DNA of 64,000 nt from Caprella mutica (GCA_947561585.1 CANNZV010001472.1:124001-188000), one strand, 5' to 3'; positions 12,661 through 24,805 are shown, counted from the first letter of the stretch. The notes: generated by a model not told the origin, from the sequence alone. Program-made: numbers and translations.

Positions 12661-13255
12661 ATCAGAGACAATCAGTGTTCAGAAAATAAACTAGGCAAAC
12701 GGCGGACATGACAAATTTGATATGTTACTTTTATTCGAATTTATTTCTTATTGAGATTCTTATCGTACTTCCAGTTTTATTTAAATTTAATTTCTGTAGA
12801 AAAAAGTATTTTTGGGGTAACCTTGTAAATTAAATTGAAGTAGTCAAGAATAATGATGAGTTATACCTCCATTGTTATTGATTATTCAATATCTCAAGAT
12901 TTCAATAATACGGATATAAATTTATATTATCTAATGATCAATCAACATTGTGCTATTAGGAAATTATAAAATATTCAAATACAAATTTTGATTCAATTTT
13001 TTTCAGATTTTGGTTGGCGAATGGCTTGACACTCCTTGAGATTTCGATAGCTATACGAAGATTACAAGAATTGCTGATCGAAGCAATTTCGATGGAATAT
13101 GGTTTGTTATTTCGATAGATCTACCTGATAAATACCAATATGTGGCACTGCAAAGAAAAGCTACAATTGGGCTTTCTGTGCTAGAGATATCTGAACTGGA
13201 AGTGTACATACAAAAGACAAACTGATGATTTGCCATCAAAGAGAAATGTATCTTT

Positions 13256-15290
13256 ACTCTGATAGTACATCATGCAGTGACTCATTTCTTTGATAGTACA
13301 TCATCCCAGTGACTCATTTCTTTGATAGTACATCATCACAGTGACTCATTTCTTTGATAGTACATCATCACAGTGAATCTTTTCTCTAGTAGTACATCAT
13401 CACAGTGACTCTTTTCTCCTTTAGTATAGCATCGCAGTGACTCTTTTATCTTATAGTACATCATCACAGTGACTCATTCTCTTATTGTACAATGTACATC
13501 ATCACAGTGACTCTTTTGTCTGATAGTACATCATAACTTTGACTCTTTTCTCTGATAGTACATCATCACAGTGACTCTTTTCTCTGATTGTACATCATCA
13601 CAGTGACTCTTTTCTCTGATAGTACATCATCACAGTGACTCTTTTTTCTGATAGTGCATCATCACAGTGACTATTTTCTCTGATAGTACATCATCACAGT
13701 GACTCTTTTCTCTGATAGTACATCATCACAGAGACTCTTTTTTCTGATAGTACATCATCACAGTGACTCTTTTCTCTGATAGTACATCATCACAGTGACT
13801 CTTTTCTCTGATAGTACATCATCACAGTGACTCTTTTTTCTGATAGTACATCATCACAGTGACTCTTTTCTCTGATAGTACATCATCACAGTGACTCTTT
13901 TTTCTGATAGTACATCATCACAGTGACTCTTTTCTCTGATAGTACATCATCACAGTGACTCTTTTCTCTGATAGTACATCATCACAGTGACTCTTTTCTC
14001 TGATAGTACATCATCACAGTGACTCTTTTCTCTGATAGTACATCATCACAGTGACTCTTTTCTCTGATAGTACATCATCACAGTGACTCTTTTCTCTGAT
14101 AGTACATCATCACAGTGACTCTTTTCTCTGATTGTACATCATCACAGTGACTCTTTTCTCTGATAGTACATCATCACAGTGACTATTTTTTCTGATAGTG
14201 CATCATCACAGTGACTATTTTCTCTGATAGTACATCATCACAGTGACTCTTTTCTCTGATAAAACATCATCACAGAGACTCTTTTTTCTGATAGTACATC
14301 ATCACAGTGACTCTTTTCTCTGATAGTACATCATCACAGTGACTCTTTTTTCTGATAGTACATCATCACAGTGACATTTTTCTCTGATAGTACATCATCA
14401 CAGTGACTATTTTCTCTGATAGTACATCATCACAGTGACTCTTTTCTCTGATAGTACATCATCACAGTGACTCTTTTCTCTGATAGTACATCATCACAGT
14501 GACTCTTTTCTCTGATAGTACATCATCACTGTGACTCTTTTCTCTGATAGTACATCATCACAGTGACTCTTTTCTCTGATAGTACATCATCACAGTGACT
14601 CTTTTCTCTGATAGTACATCATCACAGTGACTCTTTTCTCTGATAGTACATCATCACAGTGACTCTTTTCTCTGATTGTACATCATCACAGTGACTCTTT
14701 TCTCTGATAGTACATCATCACAGTGACTATTTTTTCTGATAGTGCATCATCACAGTGACTATTTTCTCTGATAGTACATCATCACAGTGACTCTTTTCTC
14801 TGATAGTACATCATCACAGAGACTCTTTTTTCTGATAGTACATCATCACAGTGACTCTTTTCTCTGATAGTACATCATCACAGTGACTCTTTTTTCTGAT
14901 AGTACATCATCACAGTGACATTTTTCTCTGATAGTACATCATCACAGTGACTATTTTCTCTGATAGTACATCATCACAGTGACTCTTTTCTCTGATAGTA
15001 CATCATAACAGTGACTCTTTTCTCTGATAGTACATCATCACAGAGACTCTTTTTTCTGATAGTACAACATCACAGTTACTCTTTTCTCTGATAGTACATC
15101 ATCACAGTGACTCTTTTCTCTGATAGTACATCATCACAGAGACTCTTTTTTCTGATAGTACAACATCACAGTTACTCTTTTCTCTGATAGTACATCATCA
15201 CAGTGACTCTTTTCTCTGATAGTACATCATCACAGTGACTCTTTTCTCTGATAGTACATTATCACTCAGACTCTTTTCATCACAGTATCT
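13256..15290. repeat. 32-bp satellite array with 544-bp higher-order repeat
   Basis: About 63 tandem copies of a 32-bp unit (TGATAGTACATCATCACAGT followed by GACTCTTTTCTC). Variants recur in register: ATAGTGCATC at 13651, 14195 and 14739, and CAGAGACTC at 13729, 14273 and 14817. Each spacing is 544 bp, exactly 17 monomers. A later 96-bp (3-monomer) duplication carries CAGAGACTC at 15041 and 15137. Monomers at both edges are the most diverged. The array starts about 30 bp after the stop codon of gene A. Confidence 0.97.
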
Positions 15291-15539
15291 CTTTCTTTTT
15301 ATAATACCCCACTTAAAGCTACAATACACATAATTGATACTCCGATAATAATGTCACTTATATCAATTGAAATATATTTCAGAAATAATATGTGTTTTAT
15401 TTGAACTGTACTCATTCGATTTTAGACTCATATACATAACGGGTCAAAAGTGTTTGCAATTTACTAAAATTGGTAATTTGGCCAAAAATATTATTTTCAT
15501 TCTGATCCTTATGGAATCGTGATTTAAAGAGCAATTGAT
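15291..15539. other. Spacer, nothing recognised
   Basis: AT-rich sequence between the satellite and the next small repeat. The minus frame starting at 15633 is derived from that repeat. Confidence 0.5.
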
Positions 15540-15645
15540 TTTTCATCCGTGAATAACTCGATGGCCTTTCAATTGATCCCCGGTCATTTGATCCCCATAC
15601 CATTTGATACCCGTTCATTTGGTCCCCGGTCATTTGATTCCCAGT
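15540..15645. repeat. Degenerate tandem repeat of about 18 bp (CATTTGATCCCCGGT)
   Basis: Five or six units of CATTTGATCCCCGGT-like sequence, such as CATTTGGTCCCCGGT and CATTTGATTCCCAGT. It resembles the short-unit arms of the foldback elements elsewhere in the window, but no inverted partner arm was found nearby. Confidence 0.7.
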
Positions 15646-16060
15646 AATATTTTTTGTTTACTCATATATTTAGCTCTTTTTATTTCTATATAAAATTGCC
15701 ATTTACTATTTATATGATAAATAAAACTTTTTAAACAATTTGATATCAGTTATTTATATAATAATTTTTTAATTTAATGAAAAAAAAAAAAAAAAATTTA
15801 AACAGCTAGAACTTATTATCGCAACAAATTCATTACAATTAGTTTGAAAAAAACTCGAATAAATAGTATTCCAAATAACATTATTTAATCAAATTGATTC
15901 AATAAAACAGCCCAAAAGTGTTTGCAAAACGTTTTATTACGAATAAAAAGATGCCAAAAAATATTTAATATTATACAAAATTGGTATTTGAAACATTGTA
16001 CAGGTTTATGGTACATTTTATTGTAGTTATATGGAGGTAAATGCATCTAAAAATTCCCAG
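15646..16060. other. Very AT-rich spacer
   Basis: It includes an A tract at 15780-15796. No gene or repeat is supported. Confidence 0.5.
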
Positions 16061-16064
16061 GCAG

Positions 16065-17470
16065 CACAACTTTCTTGGGACTTGATTGGTACGAAGTTGT
16101 GTCATTGGGACTTGTTTGAGTACTTGGGAGAAATATCGTCCCAACTTTGAGACAATACAATTGAGCCAGTATTGTTATCCCAGTCATGTCCCAATGTTAT
16201 CCTAATATTGTCTCCAATTCTTATTGAAATTAATGGGCAATAGCTACGATGAACTGAACAGATAGTAATTACCCCTACCAAAAATGATATCAAAATTCAA
16301 ATTTAATTCTGAACCAATTTGGTTCGTTTATTTTGTAAAATATTACATCCATTCAATTTGAAAAATTATGAAGTGGTACCAAGCGAGGTTTTTTCCTGCT
16401 TTAAGTCCGCCTCCGATTTTCAATATATTGACACTTTAAGTAGGTAAATGGAGCTATTTCAAGACGTTTATCAAGAATGCGTTGTTTCGGAAATTCTTCG
16501 TTTACGAGATATAACTCAATCAAGTCATCGGTACAAAAGTAACATTAGGCATTACCCATACTAGGCCATTTTTCTAAAATTTCTACCATCTTGATTTTTT
16601 TAAGATGAAATCGTTTTGTGATGCGAAAACGTTTTTGTAGGCTGTTGTATCCGCCATTTTGTTGTAATGCACATTTCATGATTGTTTAATATTCGGAATG
16701 CACCCTAACGTTCATATTTTTGATGTTATATAAGATATAAACTGCAATAATTGTACCTTCCCAGAATCCCTAACCTATCTCGCCTACCGGAAAATTAGTT
16801 GCGCTATATCTCGAAAACCAAGAATTTCCAATACAAATTGTATCCGTGAAAAACGTCATAAAATGACACGTTTTTATTGAGTCAAAATATCGAAAATCGG
16901 TGGCGGACCTAGAGCACAAATTTTACTAATTTCTGCTAAGGTGGCTCTATCAATGACGTTACAACTATGGCCTGCATCTCTTCAGTTTCTTTGAACTCGG
17001 GATTTTATGAATTATTTCTGTATTTTATTGCTAGCTCTAAACACACAGTTACACATCTTTCCATTTATTGATCACAGTATAGCTTATAATTTTTTTCCCA
17101 GCAATTCACATAATAATATCTTTTGCGAAATAAATATTTAAGAAATAAAACAAATATTTATATATTTGGGAAGTAAGTGACTCTTTTGCATTCATGAGCA
17201 ATGAAAATTAATTTTTTGGACAACCGTCAGATTAGTATTACTTATGGGATAACTTTGGGGCATCATTATCCCAATGTTGTCCCAACTATAGTGGGTCTGA
17301 GACAATATTGGGACAGTAATGTAAATATGTCCCAAAATTGTGAACTTTTCTTGTCCCAATCTTGGGTCCCAACATTGGCCCAACAATTACAAAAAACATG
17401 GTTGTCCCAATCATATGTCCCAATGTAGTCCCAACTATGTGTTGCGGTCCAGTCCCAATGTTCTCCCAAG
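16065..17470. mobile_element. Candidate foldback element with GTCCCAA-unit arms
   Basis: The left arm (16065-16225) carries TTGGGACTTG words and some GTCCCAA words. The right arm (17215-17470) is an array of GTCCCAATGTTGTCCCAACT-like units. The arms are largely inverted relative to each other, and GTCTCAAAGTTGGGACGA-type matches recur. The roughly 1-kb interior is not coding and holds one copy of the dispersed 60-bp core (16634-16692). The open frames at 17192-17657 on both strands are produced by the repeat. No target duplication was identified. Confidence 0.45.
16634..16692 (+). repeat. Dispersed 60-bp core (TATCCGCC...GCACATTTCATGATTG), diverged copy
   Basis: The wording TTGTATCCGCCATTTTGTTG then TGCACATTTCATGATTGTTT is shared with copies at about 44312, 57617, 60022 and 60855, and with weaker copies near 30930 and 41906. 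Confidence 0.65.
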
Positions 17471-17659
17471 GAAATTTGCCGCCTTGGTTATATCACTTCA
17501 TGTAATTAGAGTCTTGATATCTTATGAGTTTTACACTTTGTTTATCATCTCAACCAATCATTTATCAACAACAGAGGTCAATTTCTCTATTTCTAAAGAG
17601 CATGATTTAAGAATAAACTTCCAAAAAACCATTACCAGAGCTATAGTTTCTTCGTAAGT

Positions 17660-18115
17660 TGGCCTCCATTCTCATAAATCTCTCTATTGGTGGTAGCCAC
17701 AAATTCAGCAGGGGTTAATGTAAGGATACTGTGGGATAAAACCCATGAGCTTCTTTCCAGTGATGCCTTGTTCTGCGAGCCAATCTCTAGTGGAATGAAA
17801 AGCATGACTTGGAGCATTATCCTGATGAAAAAATATACTCTTTCTGACGTTATCGGATAAAGATTTCAACCAAGAGAGAAAATTGTCTCTTAGTAATGCA
17901 CAATAGTTTTACGAATTCTTTTTCAGACTATCAGGAACAAAAAGAGGTCCAATCAATTTGTTACCAATAATTCCAAACCACAACATGATGTCGCTACCAT
18001 CTTGTGCCGATTCAAACTCAGACATGGACTTGCCTCCTTCAGGAGCCAATCTCGTATCCAACCGTTATAGTGCCATCGAGGGTGACTCTGTTCTCGTAGG
18101 TACAAATTACATTTC
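17660..18115 (-). pseudogene. Tc1-like transposase relic
   Basis: Read on the minus strand, 18115 downwards gives RVTLDG, then (17985 on) LWFGIIGNKLIGPLFVPDSL, then FFHQDNAPSHAFHSTRDWL with the second catalytic Asp, and finally a decayed counterpart of PPQSPDLNPIENLW. Frameshifts and stops interrupt it, and the third catalytic block is frameshifted. This is a Tc1-family DDE transposase fragment. The plus-strand frame at 17958-18161 is its shadow. Confidence 0.8.
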
Positions 18116-19823
18116 AGAAATCAGTTTTCAAGGATTCGTTGCCAATGAGAGCCTTTTCTGACCATTGAGTTAGTTCAGTTTCAAGTTTCTAAATACATAT
18201 AATTTAATTAGCTATTCATGGAAAAATATTAACAACTAGGTGCCTATGCCGTAGATATGTATATGAAAAGAAATGCAATATATTTATTCATTTGTTTCTT
18301 CTGTTACATCTTATAAGGTCAATTGGAGGCCAAAGAGGGAAAAACTTTATCCATTATTTTAAAGCAAATCTGTAAAGGTTCTATCTAAAGGGTATTTCAC
18401 CATTTAATCACAAATGTTTGATAATTTCTTCACCGTTTCGCCCTTAACTTCCATTCGGTAGTACACAATATCACACATTGATCGAACCATTTTTCCATTA
18501 CATTTCGTATTAGTTACTAGTGATAGAATGTTACTAAACGTCTAATGGCGTCTTTAATTCATGTTGAATAGTTATTATAGTATACAGTGACACTCCGTTA
18601 TAAATATTATGTATGATTCTTTAAAAATACAAAGCTCCATTAAAATAATCTGATATCAATATTTTCTATCTGAAAATATTTGTAAACTGCAACGAAAGAA
18701 TTATGATAACCACTATATATTGGTGGAACAGTTTTGATACCAGTTTTAATAATTCATTCACCTAACCAATAATTATTCTTTATTTGTGTATTTCAAATGT
18801 TTTAAGGTACAATTGAGACCAATATAAAGATCATTATCAAATCTTTTAACTCAAGTCTATAATATCGTGTCAAATGCTCATTACAGTTTATTGTGAACCA
18901 GCACTAATTAAACGTGTAATACTGTTATGGGATAATGAATAAAGAATTATGATTTAGATATTCAATATCACTTTTTATTTACATATTTTTCTCCCTTTGC
19001 AGAACATTGAAGGGGAAAATTTAATCCCACTTTAGGTTCCTGTTATTTATTCATATATTTTATGATAAAGATATTGTATAAAATAGCACATGGAGGATCA
19101 TTTTAGAATATAAAAAAATATTAGATGGAAAATAATTTATAATAATTGCTTTCTTAAATAATCTTAAAAGTTTGAAAAAAATTTACAATTACTTCCTGGT
19201 TATGAATAATTAAGTTTAGTTAGTTTTATTAATTAAACAAATCTAATTATGTAATTTATCTAAATTAAAGAAAAATTCAATTGAAGTGAGAAATTAAACA
19301 CTTCAAATTATTGTTATTTTTCTACTCATACTCTCAATATAATAAAAATAACTATTTATTCGCGATTACAATGATAAAAAAAGTCATCTAACATCACAAT
19401 AATGTTTTTTCATATTATTTTTGCACTTTCACACACCGAGAGATAACTATCAATTATAAATGACAACAGTGGAATTTTACCAATTTATACTCTCCAAAAT
19501 AACATCATTTCAAAGTTCAATTTCCTGTACAGACCAAAGAAGTAATTTCCTCTCACTCTTTAGGTGATAATAATAAAATGGAGTGACGAGAAATGCAATT
19601 AAGTGAATATTCATTTCTGAATATGATTTTTATCTGTTGATTGAATTTCAACAAAACGGAATAGAAAAAGAATAACGGGACATCCTGAACTGAAATATAA
19701 ATTTCTGTTGCGACAAAATACAAAATGTAATTATAAATTAGGAAATCGCATTTTAGTTACACTATTTTAATCCACATCTGATGAGGACATTTGAAATTTA
19801 ACAACTGATTAGCCAATCATAAG
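18116..19823. other. AT-rich spacer
   Basis: No coding, RNA or repeat feature is supported over this stretch. Confidence 0.5.
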
Positions 19824-19925
19824 ACAACCTCTTCCTCTCATTACATCCCTCACATCAATCTATCCAAACATTGGACAACATCTCCCTCTCATTTCATCCC
19901 TCACATCAATCTAACCAAACATTAC
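19824..19925. repeat. Two tandem copies of a 51-bp unit
   Basis: GACAACCTCTTCCTCTCATT and GACAACATCTCCCTCTCATT start at 19824 and 19875. Both are followed by CATCCCTCACATCAATCTA and CCAAACATT. Only two units are present. Confidence 0.8.
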
Positions 19926-21019
19926 TTCAGACATATATAATCCCTCTTAATTCTTTTTCATGTCAAGATTAACGGTTAGGACAGAAATGAGCTTGGCTTG
20001 CCTTGGTAATTAAACTGATAGTGTAGAGGTATTGATATTGTGAAGATTATAAAGAAACATTGCAATAATAAGAATTAATGATGGCACTGCTAAGAATAAT
20101 GCCATTGATTAAAGAAAATTGTTAATATGTACTGTTAGTACATCGCAGATGTTATAGATTGAAAATGAAGAAATTTCTCTACCAAATGGTTTTCAAAAAG
20201 TAAAACATAAAATTAATTCAATTCCTCTCCCTACTTCTCTATTAAATTTTCGTTCAAAATAATAGAAAAGAGACATAATAGACTTCTTCAATATCTTACC
20301 ATACTTATACACGCAGGCCACGCTTTCATTACCATATCAAGACTCAGTCTAGTTATCAATTGAATTGCAATTTAAATAATGTTTATTAAATATAGATTTT
20401 CAAGTGTTTGAAAATATACAACCGTGCGATAGAACGGAACTTATCCAAAAATGGGACATGTAGAATTTCTGAACAAATTGTTTCTATCAACTTCATCTGG
20501 ATAATAATATTGATGTTTATTTACGACCGTCAATAACATTCAGACTTGTTTCGAATTAATTACAACTCTTATAAAAGCGAGTTGTAATTACAACAGTTTC
20601 CCCGAATTTTGTTTCCTCAAATTTGAAGAGAGCAGTTATGGTACAATATTTACCAGAATTCACTCTTCATCAATCACCTCTCTAACTAAATTGCTAGGAG
20701 AGGATTGAGAGAAGATGGAAAATTAGTTTATAACTTATTTTAAATGACACAATTCATCTCCTACACTTTTATTATTTAATTGTTTAATCTATTCAATATA
20801 TTTCTTATCAAAAATATAACCGATTAACTAGAACCATCTACCTGCCGAAAATGTTCGTCGGAATGATATCCACAAAGATTAAACTTCATAAATCATGAAA
20901 AGACATAACCGTTAATCTCTTGAGCAGTCTATTAAAGTTATGGATACAGTAATATATTATTGAAGTATATTACTAATTCCATTGATCTAAGTCTACTATA
21001 CATGTATAATATCACACCA
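19926..21019. other. AT-rich spacer
   Basis: Nothing is supported here. A self-complementary pair flanks 20560-20595 (AATTACAACTC ... GAGTTGTAATT), a short hairpin of unknown meaning. Confidence 0.5.
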
Positions 21020-21447
21020 ACCATTTTGCTGACGACTCAGCAATATCTTGTGCTATACCAGGATCATTCCTTACCAGTAGCCACTCTGTAATTAACTCAC
21101 ATTTGGCATCAGTGTCTAACTAGTTTAATCGCTAATAGATTTCAGTTGAATGTTAAGAAAATTAAGTACATGATGCTTTCGAATAGAGGCAAATACCAAG
21201 TGTCACCTATCAGGATTTCAGGAAGTCTAGTAGAGCAGGTTGACTCTTAGATATCTGGGAGTTTACTTGGATGAAAATTTGAGTTTTGGTCAGCACATCA
21301 GTTTATCCACTGAAATATCAAAATCTTTGGTTATTCTGCATTGAGTCAGTAACTGCGTTCCAGCTAATATCTTGAAAATGCTCTATTGCTCTATAATTTA
21401 TCCCTATTTTGAATATTGCATTCTTCTCTGGGGAAATTGTGCTGGGT
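21020..21447 (+). pseudogene. LINE reverse transcriptase relic
   Basis: HFADDSAIS at about 21020 corresponds to the FADD/YADD catalytic motif of reverse transcriptases. Downstream pieces in shifting frames read KIKYMMLSNRGKYQVSPIRI, RYLGVYLDENLSFGQHIS and NILKMLYCSIIYPYFEYC. These are the thumb region typical of Jockey/CR1-like non-LTR elements. Many stops and indels interrupt it. No ends, poly-A tail or endonuclease are visible nearby. Confidence 0.8.
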
Positions 21448-22549
21448 ATTTAATCAACGATTTATCAAGAAAGAGAAGTCAATATTTAGTGTATAACGAA
21501 AAGTGATTATTTAGCTTATACAGATGGAATATTTCAGGAGCTGAAGACGTTTACAGTAAGTGATATTTACAGTGTACACACTTGAAGTGCCAATCTTCAA
21601 AGTGGTAATCATACCAGTGTCAATCATACCAGTGGAAATTTTCCGCTCACGAAACTTTTTATAGTGCAATATTTTAAAGTTAAATTGAAATGATTTATAT
21701 TTATGTAAGTTACATCTTACATTTTAAAATTTTTACTTAAAATGTACAAATTTAAACCATGAAACCAAAAAATACTCTGCCGGGCGAAGTTCCACACGAA
21801 AACTTTACAAAGAAAAAATTCCACCATGCAAAATTCCTGTAACCAAATAAATCACACACAATCTTTCAATATGTCGTTGATATTATTATGAATACTTCAA
21901 TATTCATTCATAGTTAACCACTCCCACCCGCTTTTTACGGTATATATTCTCCTTGTTACAATCCCCTGCATTATTATCTCATAATCCGTAGCTGGTCAAG
22001 CGCCAAATTGTCCCAAGTTGAAGTTTTAGTTAACCTTCGTCACAAAAATGAGATGCGAAGCTAATTTTTGAATACTTCTCTCCAAATTAAAAAAACAAAA
22101 TCACATTCAGTATTTTCACAATCAATCAGATGGTTTCAAATTCGAAATGAAGAATCTAATTATTGACCTCCATACTCAGTTATAGAGCTACTTTGAAAAC
22201 GTATTTGGAAATGATATATCAATCTGTGAACTTCGTTTGCTTGTGATGAACTAAACGTTGATCAAGGACTATATTATGAAAAACAGAATGCAAAGCTCAA
22301 AAATAACCATTTGCAATTTGTATGGTTGGTGTCGCTCAATTGGTTGTTAAAATGTGATAATTAAAGTTGAATACAATAATCAGCAACGCTGATATTCATA
22401 CTGTATTCAATAATTGCAATTTTCCTCTTTAGAGCAACTTTATTTTGAGATTTTTTCCCTTCGTTCACTTATTTTAAAGCTAACGTAAATATAAAATGTT
22501 CAGACATGAGATTAATGGCGCTTACAAACTTCATTTCCAAGTCATCCAT
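21448..22549. other. AT-rich spacer
   Basis: Loose repeats of ATACCAGTG(T/G)CAATC near 21600-21640 are the only pattern noticed. No gene is supported. Confidence 0.45.
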
Positions 22550-23300
22550 CTTGAGATCAAAAAAGAGAAGTTAATGAGAAGGTAAACCAGAAGCAAATTG
22601 CTGCAATTAGGAGTAGAATTTACAGTTGCAGATCTTTTAGAACTTCGGACGCCAAAGAGATTTCCTTCCGACACCTCAAATTAGGGAAGTAATTATATCT
22701 TTTACTTAAAATGTGTTTAACTTAAAATGTATTACCTTAAGTGATAACGAATATATATACAGTAGTTGAATTAATATATTGAATGAATCAGTAGATCTCG
22801 CTGTCTTTATTGTATTTTTAAGATTCTACTTTCAAGCAACCTTTTTATTTTTCTTTTGTCCTATTAAATCTACTTGGAATATAATATTTTAAATTTAATA
22901 AACTCTTTTCCGCCTCAAATTACTGAAAAAAAATATTAATTTTGAAGAATTGGAACTTTAGAAAATCAATAAATATATTATATCAGATAAGCAAAAAAAC
23001 AGTAAAATTCAATAATTGGGGAATAACTTCTCGTAGAGTATATAATTAAATATAAACAACTCATTTATAGATTTACTCTCAAATTAAATAGTTTAGTTTT
23101 TTGAGACTTCGTTTGGGACTAGTAAATATAATGAGGAAGAATATTAAAATATAAAGTTTAGAATTTAAATAATACATAGAAGAACTGAACCTAAAATTTC
23201 TGATAATAGTATAATTTTGAAATCTAATGACAATTACTTTGGAGTAAGTGGTGAAGTTGGGAGTCTTTGGACCCGAAGTATATGGGTTTTCAATGTAAAA
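22550..23300 (+). repeat. Duplicated segment, copy 1 (partner 36630-37420), with possible 3' exon remnant
   Basis: About 750 bp align with 36630-37420 in the same orientation, diverged throughout. Near the left end one frame is conserved in both copies. Here (about 22602-22685) it reads LGVEFTVADLLELRTPKRFP and ends at a TAG; the partner reads LGEEFLVADHLELWAPTRFP and ends at a TGA. Conservation of frame and stop position suggests the last exon of an unidentified gene or element. The rest is AT-rich. The order relative to genes A and B suggests a shared segmental duplication. Confidence 0.7.
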
Positions 23301-23973
23301 AAGAAATTGTGAGTCTTGGAGAATTGATTAAAATTAGGCAGCGTATTTATATAAGAAAAAGGAAGTCTTGTAATCTGGAGTAATGGGTGTTGAACTTATA
23401 TGGAGATTTTTGTGATTATATACTTGGAATGATACGGAATGAATTGAAATGAAACAGAATGATGTTGCAATATTTGAATTTGTTTAATATATAATATACA
23501 TTAGTTAATAAAAAGATCATAAAACTTTTGTAAACCTTCCCTTTCTATTTCTAATTCTTAATCAGATATATTGAACACTCAACAGCTTATTAAATTTTTC
23601 ATTAGTTTTCAAATTAAAAAATAGAATTCAGGAACACAATTCATTCTTCCTATTGTCCCGAAGATAAATGAGTCTTGTCAGTTTCCTGATAGATGACAAT
23701 AATAAATCTATACAAAAGATGTCTCATAAATATTTATTAACTGCCTTTATTGTTCTGTAACGTTAGTATTTCCACTGACGAAAATTAATTTGTGTTATTA
23801 TTATTAATCGTTTTCAATATCAAATCCTGTTTTTTGTATTTTTCTAGTCGGTATACTTGTAAGCTTTGATATTATAATTTGATTTCTATATTGAAAATAA
23901 TTATTTTATCTGTTAACCCATATGAATTTGACTGTCACATAGGTATTTAAAACATTGGCAATTAAGAGAGCAG
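23301..23973. other. AT-rich spacer
   Basis: No supported feature. Confidence 0.5.
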
Positions 23974-24009
23974 AGCTGTGATTGGGTGGAGTGTGACCCA
24001 ATCACAGCT
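23974..24009. other. Perfect 14-bp stem hairpin with CCAAT/ATTGG
   Basis: AGCTGTGATTGGGT (23974-23987) and ACCCAATCACAGCT (23996-24009) are exact reverse complements around an 8-base loop. Each arm carries a CCAAT-type word. It may be a protein-binding palindrome or the remnant of an inverted-repeat element. No function is shown. Confidence 0.7.
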
Positions 24010-24180
24010 AGCGCATGAATCTTTACTTGCTTAAAATGTGGACACATTTCAGTTTATTATTATAATCCTGATAGTTTTTCTACAGAGTGTTCATAAGTAG
24101 ACGGTGGTGATATAGATCTTGCGCGAACTTATTTTAAACCATGCATTTCAAATGAGTATGTTTTATCTACGGAATTTAGG

Positions 24181-24460
24181 ATGATTTTAAGAACACTTAT
24201 ATTGAATCAGTTGAAAATTTTCTGGAACTACAACATATTTATAGGGAAACATGGAATCGATTTTGGAGAATGCAGGATGAGGCCACATTACACAGAAAAC
24301 TTGTTAAAGAACGATTGTTGGAAGTTTTTGAACGTGAATATTAGAGTAATTTCGAGGGTTTATGCAAAAAAAATGGCCTCCGAGGAGCCCAGATCTTACT
24401 TCTTGCAGTTTTCTATTTCTCGTGGGGTTATTTCACTTTTTATTCGATGATGCATATTGC
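24181..24460 (+). pseudogene. mariner/Tc1-superfamily transposase relic with WPPRSPDLT
   Basis: Around 24265-24300 the frame reads WRMQDEATLHRKLVKERLLE, matching the QDGA..H second-Asp block. Positions 24374-24400 encode WPPRSPDLT exactly, the third-Asp block, followed by a decayed DFFLWGY counterpart. A stop and at least one frameshift lie between them. The 89-residue open frame that spans the locus is in a different frame and is not the transposase. A terminal-repeat-like AGTGTTCATAAGTAGACGG lies at about 24085. Confidence 0.75.
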
Positions 24461-24805
24461 ATAATCCTCCACATCTGCTTAATCTCAATCAATTTAAGAA
24501 AATGAATGACCCGTACTTTGAATTTCTTGAAAACTAATTCTGATTTGATATAAAAATCAATGAAAGCAGTCAGAAAATGTCGAAAAATATGTTGCGAAAC
24601 TTAGGGATAATGGTTATTTTTTGTAAACATTAGTTTACTTTAGATCTTCATAGTATGCATTTTTTTTTTATTTTTCTTTTTTAAAGTAAATACTGGATAG
24701 ACAAACCTATTTTGATACCCATTAGCAATTACATATCTCGTGCGAAAGCAATTTCACCACCCTCTGCTTAAGCTGAGCAAAATAAAACAACTCCAACTGA
24801 TACAC
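24461..24805. other. AT-rich spacer
   Basis: It contains the T tract at 24660-24670. No gene is supported. Confidence 0.5.

Larger units (their letters stand above)
8632..13225 (+). pseudogene. Gene A: secreted PAN-like / F5/8C (fucolectin-like) protein, interrupted by one stop
   Basis: Four exons can be assembled: 8632-8854, 8934-9078, 9940-10117 and 13007-13225. They have GT/AG borders and intron phases 1, 2 and 0, identical to gene B at 26567-28703. ATG 8632 begins a signal-peptide-like MKLIILLSSFMICYG. A 3' splice site at 8560 (TCTTTATTGCAG) suggests a 5' UTR intron. Exons 1-2 hold a Cys-rich segment with LDCAIICRRKNC, like the core of PAN/apple domains. Exon 3 shows the discoidin signature: AVDGQ, then PWIIVDLEDMYQIAIIRVIG. 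Exon 4 keeps the family ending (YQYVALQ, then LEISELEVYI) and stops with TGA at 13223-13225. An in-frame TGA at 13037-13039, ten codons into exon 4, breaks the frame, leaving about 183 residues before it. F5/8C domains bind carbohydrate or lipid, so a secreted lectin role is inferred. It could be a pseudogene, a truncated product or a sequencing error. Confidence 0.8.

Noticed and set aside
13256..15290. CRISPR-like array
   Set aside because: There are no unique spacers between units. The 32-bp monomers are head to tail with variants, and the context is eukaryotic.
17192..17657. Overlapping frames rich in Gln/Trp/Pro on both strands
   Set aside because: Produced by GTCCCAA repeats.
17958..18161. 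67-codon plus frame
   Set aside because: Antisense to the Tc1 relic, whose motifs are clear on the minus strand.
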